Assembly (NCBI RefSeq): GCF_000337795.1 | Contig: NZ_AOLP01000019.1 | Span: 310,001-374,000 of the forward strand | From: Haloferax denitrificans ATCC 35960 | Lineage (GTDB): Archaea; Halobacteriota; Halobacteria; Halobacteriales; Haloferacaceae | DNA length: 64,000 bases | Direction: 5' to 3' | The notes under the pieces: generated by a model | What the model saw: the letters and a program-made list of their open reading frames with translations, nothing else | Database searches by the model: none | What the model was told of the DNA's origin: nothing | Part shown: positions 19,764 through 29,200 of the stretch, piece by piece | How positions within the stretch are numbered: the first letter of the stretch is position 1 | Layout: every line of letters starts with the position of its first letter | Program-made: the position numbers and the translations under genes

Positions 19764-20195
19764 CTAACAGGACTTCGTTTCGAGCCCGCTCACCGGCGAG
19801 CCGTCGTCCTCGTAGCTCGATTCGACGCCCGAGTCGGCGAACATCGGGAGGTTCATCGAGTAGTCGTAGACGACGCTGAACCGCGAGAAGGGGTTCGAGA
19901 GGAACGCCGCGGCGGGGCCGACGCCGTCGAACGCGACGCCCGCCCGGAGTTGGACGATGGAGTCGTTACCGACGGAGCCGCTGGCTTCCATCCCGAAGCC
20001 GCCCTCGCCGCCGAGGTTCTCGAACACGGAGAGGAAGACCACGAGGTCGATACCCGCGCCCTCGCCGCCGATGTCGAACTGGTGGCCTTCGCCGGGGAAA
20101 CACGGCGAAGTCGCGGCGGTCGCGGCGGCGACCGGGGCGGTCGCGACAGTGAGAATCACGGCGAGCGTCAGGGACGCGCGAGTCGCGGCGTGCAT
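19764..20195 (-). CDS. exported protein of unknown function
   Basis: A 143-residue protein with a clear signal peptide (residues 1-27, MHAATRASLTLAVILTVATAPVAAA). The mature part has two cysteines, one right after the signal (CFPGEGHQF) and one as the final residue, which could form a disulphide linking both ends. Glycine-rich beta-like segments fill the rest. No motif of a known enzyme. It stands alone between converging genes. Confidence 0.68.
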   Translation of the reverse strand: MHAATRASLTLAVILTVATAPVAAATAATSPCFPGEGHQFDIGGEGAGIDLVVFLSVFENLGGEGGFGMEASGSVGNDSIVQLRAGVAFDGVGPAAAFLSNPFSRFSVVYDYSMNLPMFADSGVESSYEDDGSPVSGLETKSC

Positions 20196-20309
20196 ACCGT
20201 CGCCTCCGGCGCGCTGATAATTAAGGATACGCCGCGATTCTCAGGCGTGATACCGTATCTCGAAGCGAAGCGAGGCGATGGACGCGCGCGTCGCGGCCCG
20301 GTCCCGGTG

Positions 20310-20693
20310 TTACTCCTCGCCGTCGAGCTGTCTGATGAGTTCGTCGAGGACGGCGTCCGCGCTGGCGAGGTTGGTCGCCAGCGGCGTCTGGTGGACGTCG
20401 CAGATGCGGAGCAGGGCGCTGATGTCCGGCTCGTGCGGCTGGGCGGTCAGCGGGTCGCGGAGGAAGATGACGCCGTCGCAGGTCTCGCTGGCGATTTCCG
20501 CGCCGATTTGCATGTCGCCGCCGAGCGGCCCGGACTGCTTGCGCTCGATGTCGAGCCCCGTGGCGTCGATGAGGCGCTGGCCGGTCGTGCCCGTCGCCAT
20601 GAGTTCGAAGCGTTCGAGGTCGGCCTGCCGCTCCTCAGCGAACGAGATGAGGTCCGGCTTCTTCTCGTCGTGCGCAATAAGTGCGAGACGCAT
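20310..20693 (-). CDS. mgsA: methylglyoxal synthase
   Basis: Converts dihydroxyacetone phosphate to methylglyoxal and phosphate, an overflow bypass of lower glycolysis. The 127-residue product has the family's phosphate-binding start [21 protein letters not shown] (near residue 40), catalytic Asp in [11 protein letters not shown] (near 63), and the second Asp in [15 protein letters not shown] (near 85). Length fits the short monomer type of the hexameric enzyme. The ATG at 20693 aligns with the family start. No methylglyoxal-detoxifying gene is adjacent, though the aldo/keto reductase at 12155 could act on it. Confidence 0.93.
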   Translation of the reverse strand: MRLALIAHDEKKPDLISFAEERQADLERFELMATGTTGQRLIDATGLDIERKQSGPLGGDMQIGAEIASETCDGVIFLRDPLTAQPHEPDISALLRICDVHQTPLATNLASADAVLDELIRQLDGEE

Positions 20694-20756
20694 GGCAACC
20701 ACTCGTTCGAGAGTCCTGATTAATGTTCGCCAATCGAAGTTCGTTCGTGGGGTTGA

Positions 20757-21167
20757 CTACGCGCTAAACCGACCGACGAGTTCGCGTCCGTCGCCACCCA
20801 CGTAGACGAGTTCGACGGGCTCGCCGCTCGCGACGTCGAACGAAATCGAATCGCCCTGTTCGACGGGTCCGTCTTCTCCCGACAGCGACGCCCACGACTG
20901 TTCGGTGTCGCCGGTGATCACAAGCATCTCACCTGCCGAAAACGAGTCGCCGCCGGCGTGTGCTATCGTCGCCGTTCCGTCGCTGACGCCGAACTGAAAT
21001 GACACGGACGGGGTGGGACCCGCCTGTTCGCCCGTGCTGAGTACGAAGGTTCCCAACACCCCCGCGAGTACCACTGCGCCGACGATAGCGAAGACAACTC
21101 CGACGATGACGATAGCGATGACGACGGGGACGCGACTCCCGTCGGGTTTGCGATTGAGAATACTCAT
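20757..21167 (-). CDS. type IV pilin-like protein
   Basis: A 136-residue protein with the layout of haloarchaeal pilins: short positively charged leader MSILNRKPDGSR, then a hydrophobic helix from about residue 13 to 40 (VPVVIAIVIVGVVFAIVGA, ending LGTFVLSTGEQAGPTPSVSF), then a small beta-rich head. The leader lacks the usual RGVSPVIG cleavage sequence, having SRVPVVIA, so processing by the prepilin peptidase is uncertain. The head resembles the DUF1628-type C-terminal beta domain. Surface adhesion or a pseudopilin role is likely. Confidence 0.65.
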   Translation of the reverse strand: MSILNRKPDGSRVPVVIAIVIVGVVFAIVGAVVLAGVLGTFVLSTGEQAGPTPSVSFQFGVSDGTATIAHAGGDSFSAGEMLVITGDTEQSWASLSGEDGPVEQGDSISFDVASGEPVELVYVGGDGRELVGRFSA

Positions 21168-21238
21168 CGAGGTTCTATCTACTCGATGGTAATTATACTA
21201 GCTAGACAGGAGAACTGCCGAACGGGAACCGCAGTCCG

Positions 21239-23161
21239 TTACTTGAAGCGGAACGTTTCGAGGTTCTTCGGCGCGAACGTCCGCATGTTGTAGTCGTGGT
21301 AGAGCGCCGACGAGAGGTCCTGCACGGAGCGCTCGTCACCGTGGACGCACAGCACCTTCTCCGGGCGCGGGTTCATCGTCTTGACGAAGTTTTCGAGGCC
21401 CTGCCGGTCGGCGTGACCGGAGAAGCCGTCGACCGTCTCGACGTCCATCTTGAGCTTCAGCGTGTCCGACCGGCCCATGCCGTCGCGGCCGTTGACCGGA
21501 ATCTCGTCCCAGCCGTTCTGGATGCGGCGGCCGAGCGTCCCCTGTGCCTGGTAGCCGACGAAGACCAGCCGGGACTTCGGGTCGGGGCCGACGTGGCGGA
21601 GCCACGACATGATGGGGCCGCCGGTGACCATCCCGGAGGTCGAGAGGATGATGGCCTGCTCGCCGTCGGCGACGTCCTGTCGCTCCTCTTCGCCGCCGTC
21701 GATGTGGTTGAACTCCTCGGCGAGGAACGGGTTTTCGTCCTCGTGGAAGATGCGGTCGCGGAGGTCGTCGCGGAGGTACTCGGGGTAGGTCGTGTGGATG
21801 GCCGTCGCCTCCCAAATCATCCCGTCGAGGTGGACGGGCATCTCCGGAATCTTGCCCGAGCGCATCGCCTCTTCGAGGACGAGCATAATCTCCTGCGAGC
21901 GGCCGACGGCGAACGCGGGGATGACGACCTTGCCGCCGCGGTCGTACGTCTCGTTTATGACCTCGATGAGCCGCTTTTCGGAGTCCTGCTGGTCGGTCTG
22001 GTAGTCGTTGCGGCCGCCGTAGGTCGATTCGAGGACGAGCGTCTCGACGCGCGGGAAGTCGTTGACCGCGCCGTTGAACAGGCGGGTGTCCTCGTAGTGG
22101 ATGTCGCCGGAGAACGCGACGTTGTAGAGGCCGTCGCCGATGTGGAAGTGCGAGACGGCGGAGCCGAGGATGTGGCCCGCGTTGTGGAACGTCAGCTTCA
22201 CGTCAGGGGCGATGTCGGTCACGTCGCCGTACTCCAGCGGGATGGTGTGCTTGATGGCCTCGCGGACCATCTCGGACTCGTACGGCGGGGTGCGGCCTTC
22301 CTTCGAGGCGACGTCGAGGTAGTCGAGCGTGAGCAGGCCCATGAGGTCGCGGGTCGGCTCGGTCGTGTAGATGGGGCCGTCGTAGCCGTACTTGAACAGA
22401 AGCGGGATGAGCGCCGAGTGGTCGAGGTGAGCGTGGGTGAGGACGACCGCGTCGAGCGAGTTCGCGCCCGACCCGAGCGCCTCGGGGACCTGCAGATACG
22501 GCACGTCGTCGGAGCCGGGCTTGTCGCCGCAGTCGACGAGGATGCGGGTCTCGGGCGTCGAGACGATAAAGGAGGCGCGGCCGACCTCGCGGCAACAGCC
22601 GAGGGTCGTGATGCGGACCCACTCGTCGTCCGAGAGCTGTTCGCGGTGAATCTGCCGGCCGGTCCGTTCGAGGATGCGGCGGCGGTCCTCGCGTTCCTGC
22701 TTGAGGAAGTTGCGGACGTTCGAGACCGTCGAAGACTCGATGGGCGGGGTGCGGACGACTTCGGGCGTCCAGCCGACTTTCTGCGTGATTTCGCGGAGCG
22801 TCGAGCCGTGACGGCCGATGACCATGCCCGGTTTCTCGGCCTCGATGACGACTTCGCCGGTGTCGATGTGGAAGTCGAGGTCGGTGACGCCGGCGTCCTC
22901 GGGGATGACGCTCAGAATCTTTGGCTCGGCCTCTCGGGGGTCGGACAGCACGTCCGGGTCCGGCCGAACCGTGATTCGCTTTCGGAGCTTACTCGCGAGT
23001 TTTCGGATGAGGTCGCCGTTCTGAGCGAACTTCTTCGGGTCGCGCGTGTAGACGACGAGTTCGGGACCCTCGTACTTGACGTCGGAAACCGAGATGTCGC
23101 GGGGGAGTTCGTTCGTAATCTCTGCCTTCAGATTCTCGAGTTGTTTATCTACGGAGCTCAT
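21239..23161 (-). CDS. aCPSF1 / FttA transcription termination ribonuclease
   Basis: Archaeal beta-CASP nuclease that cleaves nascent RNA and ends transcription. The 640-residue protein has the N-terminal paired KH region (about 1-175, with KPGMVIGRHGSTLREI), then the metallo-beta-lactamase domain with HAHLDHS (motif 2, near 242), AGHILGSAV, SGDIHYEDT, and the beta-CASP insert (VVIPAFAVGRSQEIML, IILSTSGMVTGGP). The last histidine motifs are DGFSGHADRQG and LCVHGDE. It is the KH-carrying form rather than RNase J. Its intergenic region is 248 bases, leaving room for a long leader and autoregulation. Confidence 0.95.
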   Translation of the reverse strand: MSSVDKQLENLKAEITNELPRDISVSDVKYEGPELVVYTRDPKKFAQNGDLIRKLASKLRKRITVRPDPDVLSDPREAEPKILSVIPEDAGVTDLDFHIDTGEVVIEAEKPGMVIGRHGSTLREITQKVGWTPEVVRTPPIESSTVSNVRNFLKQEREDRRRILERTGRQIHREQLSDDEWVRITTLGCCREVGRASFIVSTPETRILVDCGDKPGSDDVPYLQVPEALGSGANSLDAVVLTHAHLDHSALIPLLFKYGYDGPIYTTEPTRDLMGLLTLDYLDVASKEGRTPPYESEMVREAIKHTIPLEYGDVTDIAPDVKLTFHNAGHILGSAVSHFHIGDGLYNVAFSGDIHYEDTRLFNGAVNDFPRVETLVLESTYGGRNDYQTDQQDSEKRLIEVINETYDRGGKVVIPAFAVGRSQEIMLVLEEAMRSGKIPEMPVHLDGMIWEATAIHTTYPEYLRDDLRDRIFHEDENPFLAEEFNHIDGGEEERQDVADGEQAIILSTSGMVTGGPIMSWLRHVGPDPKSRLVFVGYQAQGTLGRRIQNGWDEIPVNGRDGMGRSDTLKLKMDVETVDGFSGHADRQGLENFVKTMNPRPEKVLCVHGDERSVQDLSSALYHDYNMRTFAPKNLETFRFK

Positions 23162-23360
23162 AGTTACGAGCGACCCGTCCGGTCCTGCGCCGGCAGGTCT
23201 CGGGAACCCCTACCTCAGGAGCGTCGACGCGAGCCGGTCCACGTGTACGAGTGCCAGTCTCGGCCGACTGCGGAGAGAGCATAGTGAACTGAATACGGTT
23301 GTATCTCGACTGCGGGAAGAGGCAGGGAAAACCCGCTTACCCGACAGTACCATGTCGCCA

Positions 23361-23370
23361 GTATAAAACC
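23361..23370 (+). promoter_or_regulatory. TATA-like box GTATAAAACC
   Basis: Good TATA match pointing right, 40-49 bases before the ATG at 23410. A small hairpin, CTTCGCAAAGCCGAAG, follows at 23371-23386. Confidence 0.45.
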
Positions 23371-23409
23371 CTTCGCAAAGCCGAAGCGTCTCGGGGTCGT
23401 TCGACGACC

Positions 23410-23889
23410 ATGGACCTCACACCGGCGGCCGTCTCGGCGGAACACGACTGGGTTCGAGAGCGCGCCGACGTGGTCGTCCCGCTCATCAACGAGACGCGGC
23501 GGCGACTCGGCGAGCAGTTCGACACCCGCGTCGGCGAAGTCGACGACGCGGCCTACCGCGAGGCGGTCGACGCGGTGTTCGCCGACGGCGAGGTCGGCGT
23601 CAACGTCGCGGCCTACGTCCGCATCCTCAAGCAGTTAGACGTACAGGACGACTATCCGGGGTTCGTCGTCGACGAGGTGCTCGGCCGCGAACTCGCGGCG
23701 ACCATCGCCGGCGGCGAGCCGCTCCGACTCCTCGCGCAGGCGACGTTCCACTTCGCGGACGTGGCCGTCCACACCGACGGTCCCGCCGGGCGCGACGACC
23801 TCGACGCCGCGCTCGCCGCCGGCTTTCAGACGCGCCTGCCGGGCTGGTCGTGGCGCGAGGGAGACTCACCGTTCGACAGCCGGCGCTGA
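23410..23889 (+). CDS. conserved-looking hypothetical protein
   Basis: A 159-residue acidic soluble protein beginning MDLTPAAVSAEHDWVRERADVVV. It looks helical, with no membrane helix, cysteine or nucleotide motif. It diverges from aCPSF1 across a 248-base region and converges with the next gene. The upstream in-frame extension to 23299 is non-coding in character. I do not recognise the family. Confidence 0.62.
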   Translation: MDLTPAAVSAEHDWVRERADVVVPLINETRRRLGEQFDTRVGEVDDAAYREAVDAVFADGEVGVNVAAYVRILKQLDVQDDYPGFVVDEVLGRELAATIAGGEPLRLLAQATFHFADVAVHTDGPAGRDDLDAALAAGFQTRLPGWSWREGDSPFDSRR

Positions 23890-23928
23890 CGGTGAAACAG
23901 TATCACGAAAAAACGAGGTTCGGGCCGT

Positions 23929-24420
23929 TTACCACTCGATTCGAACGGGTTCCGACGACCGCTCGCGTTCGGTCGCCGAACCGAGGTCGCGGAGCCGTTC
24001 GCGGAACGCGCCGATACACTCCTCGCACGCGGTCACGTGCGCGAGCACGCCGTTTTCGTACTCGGCCATGACCGCCCGCGGGACCCGCCGCGTCAGTCGC
24101 TCCGGGCCCATCCGCCCGACGCCGCGCACGCCGAGGTCGCCTAACCCCGTCAGCCGCTCGCCGCGCGTCGCCGCCCACCGCGCGTACGACGCGAGCCGGT
24201 CGCGGGCGCGGCGCTCGCGCGGGCTCAACTCCCCGCTGACGTCTACGAACCGGTCCCACGTCTCGACCGTGTACTCCGAGACGAGGCCGCGCTCGACGGC
24301 GTCGTCCAGTCGCTCGATGACCGGTGTGAACTCCGCGCGCCGCCCGCTCGGTACCCACAGTTCGATTCGGACCTCCTCCTCACGGGGAGTCGGCCGCTCG
24401 TCGCTTACAATTGTGTCCAT
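23929..24420 (-). CDS. hypothetical protein with C-terminal HxxxCxxC motif
   Basis: A 163-residue protein starting at ATG 24420. The N-terminal half (EEVRIELWVPSGRRAEFTP, then VSEYTVETWDRFVDV) looks like a small alpha/beta domain. Near residues 140-147 the sequence HVTACEEC gives the H-x3-C-x2-C pattern of anti-sigma-type zinc fingers. Archaea lack sigma factors, so a metal-sensing or regulatory role is speculative. It is transcribed divergently from proS. Confidence 0.62.
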   Translation of the reverse strand: MDTIVSDERPTPREEEVRIELWVPSGRRAEFTPVIERLDDAVERGLVSEYTVETWDRFVDVSGELSPRERRARDRLASYARWAATRGERLTGLGDLGVRGVGRMGPERLTRRVPRAVMAEYENGVLAHVTACEECIGAFRERLRDLGSATERERSSEPVRIEW

Positions 24421-24552
24421 TGTTAGCACGCCAACCACCACGTTCTGGTAGGACAGCCGGCGATATGTATCTATGCGTCCGCCGGAACCGCCGACCGTCG
24501 CCGGCGAGAGACGGTCCGCGCGGCGGGGCGACGCGCCGGCACCTTCGGGGCG

Positions 24553-24558
24553 TTTAAG
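24553..24558 (+). promoter_or_regulatory. TATA-like TTTAAG of proS
   Basis: TTTAAG lies 26-31 bases before the ATG at 24584, so the message should be leaderless. This excludes the longer in-frame start at 24473. Confidence 0.5.
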
Positions 24559-24583
24559 GGTTCGCTACGGCTACCGATGGGCA

Positions 24584-26050
24584 ATGAGCGACGAGCAGGA
24601 ACTCGGTATCACCGAGTCGAAGCAGTACAACACCGGCGAGTGGTACGCCGAGGTCGTCCAGAAGGCGGGCCTCGCGAACTACGGCCCGGAGGGCATGAGC
24701 GGCTTCATCGTGACTCGCCCGCGCGGCTACGCGCTGTGGGAGTCCATCCAGAACTACCTCGACGGCGAGTTCAAGAAGACGGGCGTCCAGAACGCGTACT
24801 TCCCGCTGTTTATCCCCGAGAGCTACCTCGAACGCGAAAAGGACATCGTCGAAGGCTTCGACCCCGAGGTCGCGTGGGTCACCCACGGCGGCCACGAGGA
24901 ACTCGAAGAGCGCCTCGCCGTCCGCCCGACCTCTGAGTCTATCATCGCGCCCTACATGGCCCGGTGGGTCCGCAGTCACCGAGACCTTCCCCTCCGCGTG
25001 AACCAGTGGGCCTCCGTCGTGCGCTGGGAGGCCACCGAGACGAAGCCGTTCTTCCGCACCAAGGAGTTCCTCTGGCAGGAGGGTCACACGGCCCACGAGA
25101 CCCGCGACGGCGCGTGGGACGAGACGATGACCCGCCTCTCGCAGTACCAGTCGCTCTACGAGGACGTGCTCGCCATCCCCGTGCTCCGCGGCGCGAAGCC
25201 GGAACACGACAAATTCCCCGGCGCGGACACGACGACGACCGTCGAGGCGCTCATGCCCGACGGCAAGTCCGTGCAGGCCGGCACCTCCCACTACCTCGGC
25301 ACCTCCTTCGCCGAGGCGTTCGACCTCACCTACACGACCGAAGACGAGGACGAAGAGCCCGCCCACACGACCTCGTGGGGACTCTCGTGGCGTTCGCTCG
25401 GCGCGCTCATCATGACGCACTCGGACGACCAGGGACTCGTCCTGCCTCCGACCATCGCGCCCGAGCAGGTCGTCATCGTCCCCATCTGGCAGGCCGACAC
25501 GCAGGAGAAGGTCCTCGACTACGCCGAAGACATCGCCGAAGATCTCGAAGACGCCGGCGTCCGCGTCGAACTCGACGCCCGCGACGAGCGCAACCCCGGC
25601 TTCAAGTTCAACGAGTGGGAGCTCAAGGGCGTCCCCGTCCGCTTCGAAATCGGCCCGAACGAGGTCGACGACGACGTCGTCACCGCCGTCCACCGCCCCG
25701 ACGGCGAGTCGGTCGAACTCGACCGCGAGAACATCGCCGAGGCCGTCCAAGAGCAGTTCGACGAGGTGTACGCGAAGCTCTACGCCGCCGCGGAGGAGAA
25801 CCTCGAAGAAAACGTCCGCGAGGCCACCTCGCGCAACGAGATTCTCGGCACCATCGGCCAACACGGCGGCTACGTGAAAGCGCCGTGGTGCGGCGACGAG
25901 GACTGCGAGGACGAGATTAAAGACCAGATCGCCGCCGAAATCGTCATGGTTCCCCTGAACGACGAGGACGCGGAGATTCACGACGACGAGGACTGCGCGG
26001 TCTGCGGCGACGACGCCGAGGAGACGGCGTACTTCGCGAAGTCCTACTGA
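24584..26050 (+). CDS. proS: prolyl-tRNA synthetase, archaeal type
   Basis: Charges tRNA-Pro. The 488-residue class II enzyme shows motif 1 around SGFIVTRPRGYALWESIQ, motif 2 with RWEATETKPFFRTKEFLWQEGHT, and motif 3 with GLVLPPTIAPEQV, then the anticodon-binding domain (QVVIVPIWQADTQE) and the archaeal/eukaryal C-terminal zinc domain with two Cys pairs (CGDEDC and CAVC), ending in the typical terminal Tyr (AKSY). Length matches the archaeal form. Confidence 0.96.
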   Translation: MSDEQELGITESKQYNTGEWYAEVVQKAGLANYGPEGMSGFIVTRPRGYALWESIQNYLDGEFKKTGVQNAYFPLFIPESYLEREKDIVEGFDPEVAWVTHGGHEELEERLAVRPTSESIIAPYMARWVRSHRDLPLRVNQWASVVRWEATETKPFFRTKEFLWQEGHTAHETRDGAWDETMTRLSQYQSLYEDVLAIPVLRGAKPEHDKFPGADTTTTVEALMPDGKSVQAGTSHYLGTSFAEAFDLTYTTEDEDEEPAHTTSWGLSWRSLGALIMTHSDDQGLVLPPTIAPEQVVIVPIWQADTQEKVLDYAEDIAEDLEDAGVRVELDARDERNPGFKFNEWELKGVPVRFEIGPNEVDDDVVTAVHRPDGESVELDRENIAEAVQEQFDEVYAKLYAAAEENLEENVREATSRNEILGTIGQHGGYVKAPWCGDEDCEDEIKDQIAAEIVMVPLNDEDAEIHDDEDCAVCGDDAEETAYFAKSY

Positions 26051-26085
26051 ATCGGCCGTCGCGCCGTTTTACACGGTTGTTCATA

Positions 26086-26090
26086 TTTTT
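26086..26090 (+). terminator. T-rich tract after proS
   Basis: A TTTT at 26067-26070 and ATATTTTT ending at 26090 follow the proS stop within 40 bases. This fits archaeal U-rich termination. Confidence 0.35.
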
Positions 26091-26160
26091 CGTCGTCCGT
26101 CGAATCATCATTAGTCGGCATACTATGTCTGCATACATCCTTATATGACATTGTAACACC

Positions 26161-26190
26161 CTTATGGTTTCAGGAAAAGTTGCTTATGGT
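26161..26190 (+). promoter_or_regulatory. paired CTTATGGT repeats in the gltB promoter
   Basis: CTTATGGT occurs at 26161-26168 and 26183-26190, spaced 22 bases (about two helical turns). The second copy is 21-28 bases before the gltB ATG and could be the TATA region; a further TTATATGA lies at 26141-26148. The arrangement could be two promoters or a regulator-binding pair. Confidence 0.4.
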
Positions 26191-26210
26191 GGTAGCCGCA
26201 TCATTGGCGT

Positions 26211-29200
26211 ATGACCAAGCCACACATAGACGCACCCTTCGCTCAGGGCGGGTTAGCCGACCCGACCGACGAGCGGTCGAACTGCGGCGTTGGGGCCGTC
26301 GTAGACCTCGAAAACGGCGCCTCGCACCGAGTCGTCGCAGACAGCCTCGAACTCCTGGAGAACCTCGAGCACCGCGGCACCACGGGCGCTGAGGAAAACA
26401 CCGGGGACGGGGCGGGTATCCTGTTCCAACGACCCGACGAGTTCTTCGACTCCGTTCTCGAATCCGAGCTTCCGGACCTCTATGCGGCCGGTTCGGTGTT
26501 CATGCCGACCGACGACGAGGTCCGCGAGCGCGTTTCGGCGGTTGTCGAGGAGTCGCTGGCCGACCGCGGACTGTCCGTGTTCGACTGGCGCGACGTGCCG
26601 ACCGACAACGCAGAGCTCGGCGCGACCGCGCTCGAATCGGAGCCCGACGTCTGGCAACTGTTCGTCGAGCCGGCCGACGAGATGACCGAAGACGACTTCG
26701 ACCGCGCGCTGTACCTCGGGCGTCGAGCCGCCGAGAAGGCGGTCGACGACCTCGCTATCGAGGGCGCGGGACGGTTCTACGTCTGCTCGCTCGACCGGAA
26801 GACCATCGTCTACAAGGGACTGCTCACGGCCGAACAGCTCCCGAACTACTACCCCGACCTCGGCGACGAGCGGATGACGACTGAGCTCGCGCTCGTTCAC
26901 GCGCGGTTCTCCACGAACACGCTCGGCGCGTGGCACCTCGCTCATCCGTACCGTCAGGTCATCCACAACGGCGAGATAAACACCATCCGCGGCAACGTCA
27001 ACTGGATGCGCGCCCGCGAGACGGACCTCCAGCACGAGGCCTTCGGCGACGACATCGAGACGCTCATGCCCATCACGAAGGCCGACCAGTCCGACACCGC
27101 GAGCGTGGACAACGTGGTCGAACTGCTCCTCAAGAGCGACCGCGAACTCCCGCACGTCCTGCGGATGCTCATCCCCGAGGCGTACCGCAACGACGACGCG
27201 ATGGACAAAGCGCGCCGCGACTGGTACGACTTCCACGCCTCGCTGGTCGAGCCGTGGGACGGCCCCGCGCTCGTCGCGGCAACCGACGGCGACCGCATCG
27301 CCGCCGTCCTCGACCGCAACGGCCTCCGCCCGTGTCGCTACGAGGTGACGACCGACGGCCGCCTCATCGTCGCCAGCGAGGTCGGCGCGCTCGACACCGA
27401 CCCCGCGGAGCTCGAATCCCGCGGTCGGCTCCAGCCCGGCGAGATTTTCATGGCCGACCCCGAGGAGGGTCGCGTCATCCCCGACGCCGAGGTGTTCGAC
27501 TCCCTCACCGACGAGAAGTACGGCGAGTGGGTCGACGAACAACAGCGCCACCTCGACGACATCGCCGGCGACGTGGACTCCACCTCGCGCGGACAGGTCG
27601 AGTCGCTCCGCGCGACGCAGGCCGCGTTCGGCTACACGCACGACCAGCTCAACCACATGATAGAGCCGATGGCCCGCGACGGCAAGGACCCCGTCGGCTC
27701 GATGGGCGACGACACGCCGCTTTCGGTGCTGTCGGACCTCAACCGGCCGCTTTTCACCTACTTCAAACAGCTGTTCGCGCAGGTGTCGAACCCGCCTATC
27801 GACTACATCCGCGAGAAGCTCGTGACGAGCCTGGAGTCGCGGCTCGGCTTCCAGCGGAACCTGCTCGACGAGTCGGCCGACCACGCGCGCCAGCTCGTCC
27901 TCGACTCGCCGGTCCTCACGGACGCCGAGACGGCGGCCATCAAGGACCTCGACGACGACATGCGGAGCGCCGTCGTCGACACCACCTACGAGAAGGGCGG
28001 CGACATCCGGGAGGCCATCGAGGCCGTCCGCGAGGAGGCCAAGGAGGTCATCGAAGACGGCGCGGACATCGTCGTCCTCTCCGACCGCGCGGTCGGGGCC
28101 GACCGCGTCGCCATCCCGAGCCTGCTCGCGACGGGCGCGGTCCACCACAGCCTCGTCCGCAACGGCCTGCGGAACCACGCCGGCCTCGTCGTCGAGTCCG
28201 GCGACCCCCGCGAGGTCCACCACCTCGCCACGCTCGTCGGCTACGGCGCGGGCGCGGTGAACCCCTACCTCGCCTACCAGACCATCGAGGACATCGTCGC
28301 CGGCCCCGACGGGGCCGACGAGGGCGAGGCCATCGACGCGTACGTCCACGCGCTCGAAGACGGCCTGCTCAAGACGATGGCCAAGATGGGCATCTCGACG
28401 GTCGAGAGCTACCGCGGCGCGCAGATTTTCGAGGCGGTCGGCCTCGCCTCCGACTTCGTCGCCGAGTACTTCGAGGGCACCGAAATCCGCACGGAGGGTA
28501 TCGGCCTCGACGTCATCGAGGAGGACCTTTTGACCCGCCACGCCGCCGCCTTCGGCGCGGACCCGAAGCTCGAGCGGCAGGGCGAGTACGAGAACCGCTC
28601 GGCCGGCATCCACCACGGCTGGAACCCCCAGACCGTCGGCACGCTCCAGCAGTCCGTCCGCACCGGCGACTACGAGAAGTACCAGGAGTTCGCCGAACTG
28701 GTCAACGACCAGTCGAAACAGCTGAAGGCGCTCCGCGGCCTGCTCGAGTTCGACTCCGACCGCGAGCCCGTGGACATCGACGAGGTCGAACCCGTCGAGG
28801 ACATCGTCAAGCGCTTTTCGACGGCCGCGATGTCGCTCGGCAGTCTCTCGCCGGAGGCCCACGAGAACAACTCCATCGCGATGAACCGCATCGGCGGCAA
28901 GTCCAACTCCGGCGAGGGCGGCGAGCCGCCGGAGCGCTTCGGCACCGAAAAGGAGTGTAACGTCAAGCAGGTCGCCTCCGGCCGCTTCGGCGTCACCTCG
29001 GAGTACCTCTCGTCGGCCGACGAGATTCAGATCAAGATGGCACAGGGGTCGAAGCCCGGCGAGGGCGGCCACCTCCCCGGCAAGAAGGTAAACGAGATGA
29101 TCGCCCACGTCCGCTATGCGACGCCGGGCGTCGGCCTCATCTCGCCGCCGCCGCTCCACGACATCTACTCCATCGAGGACCTCAAACAGCTCATCTTCGA

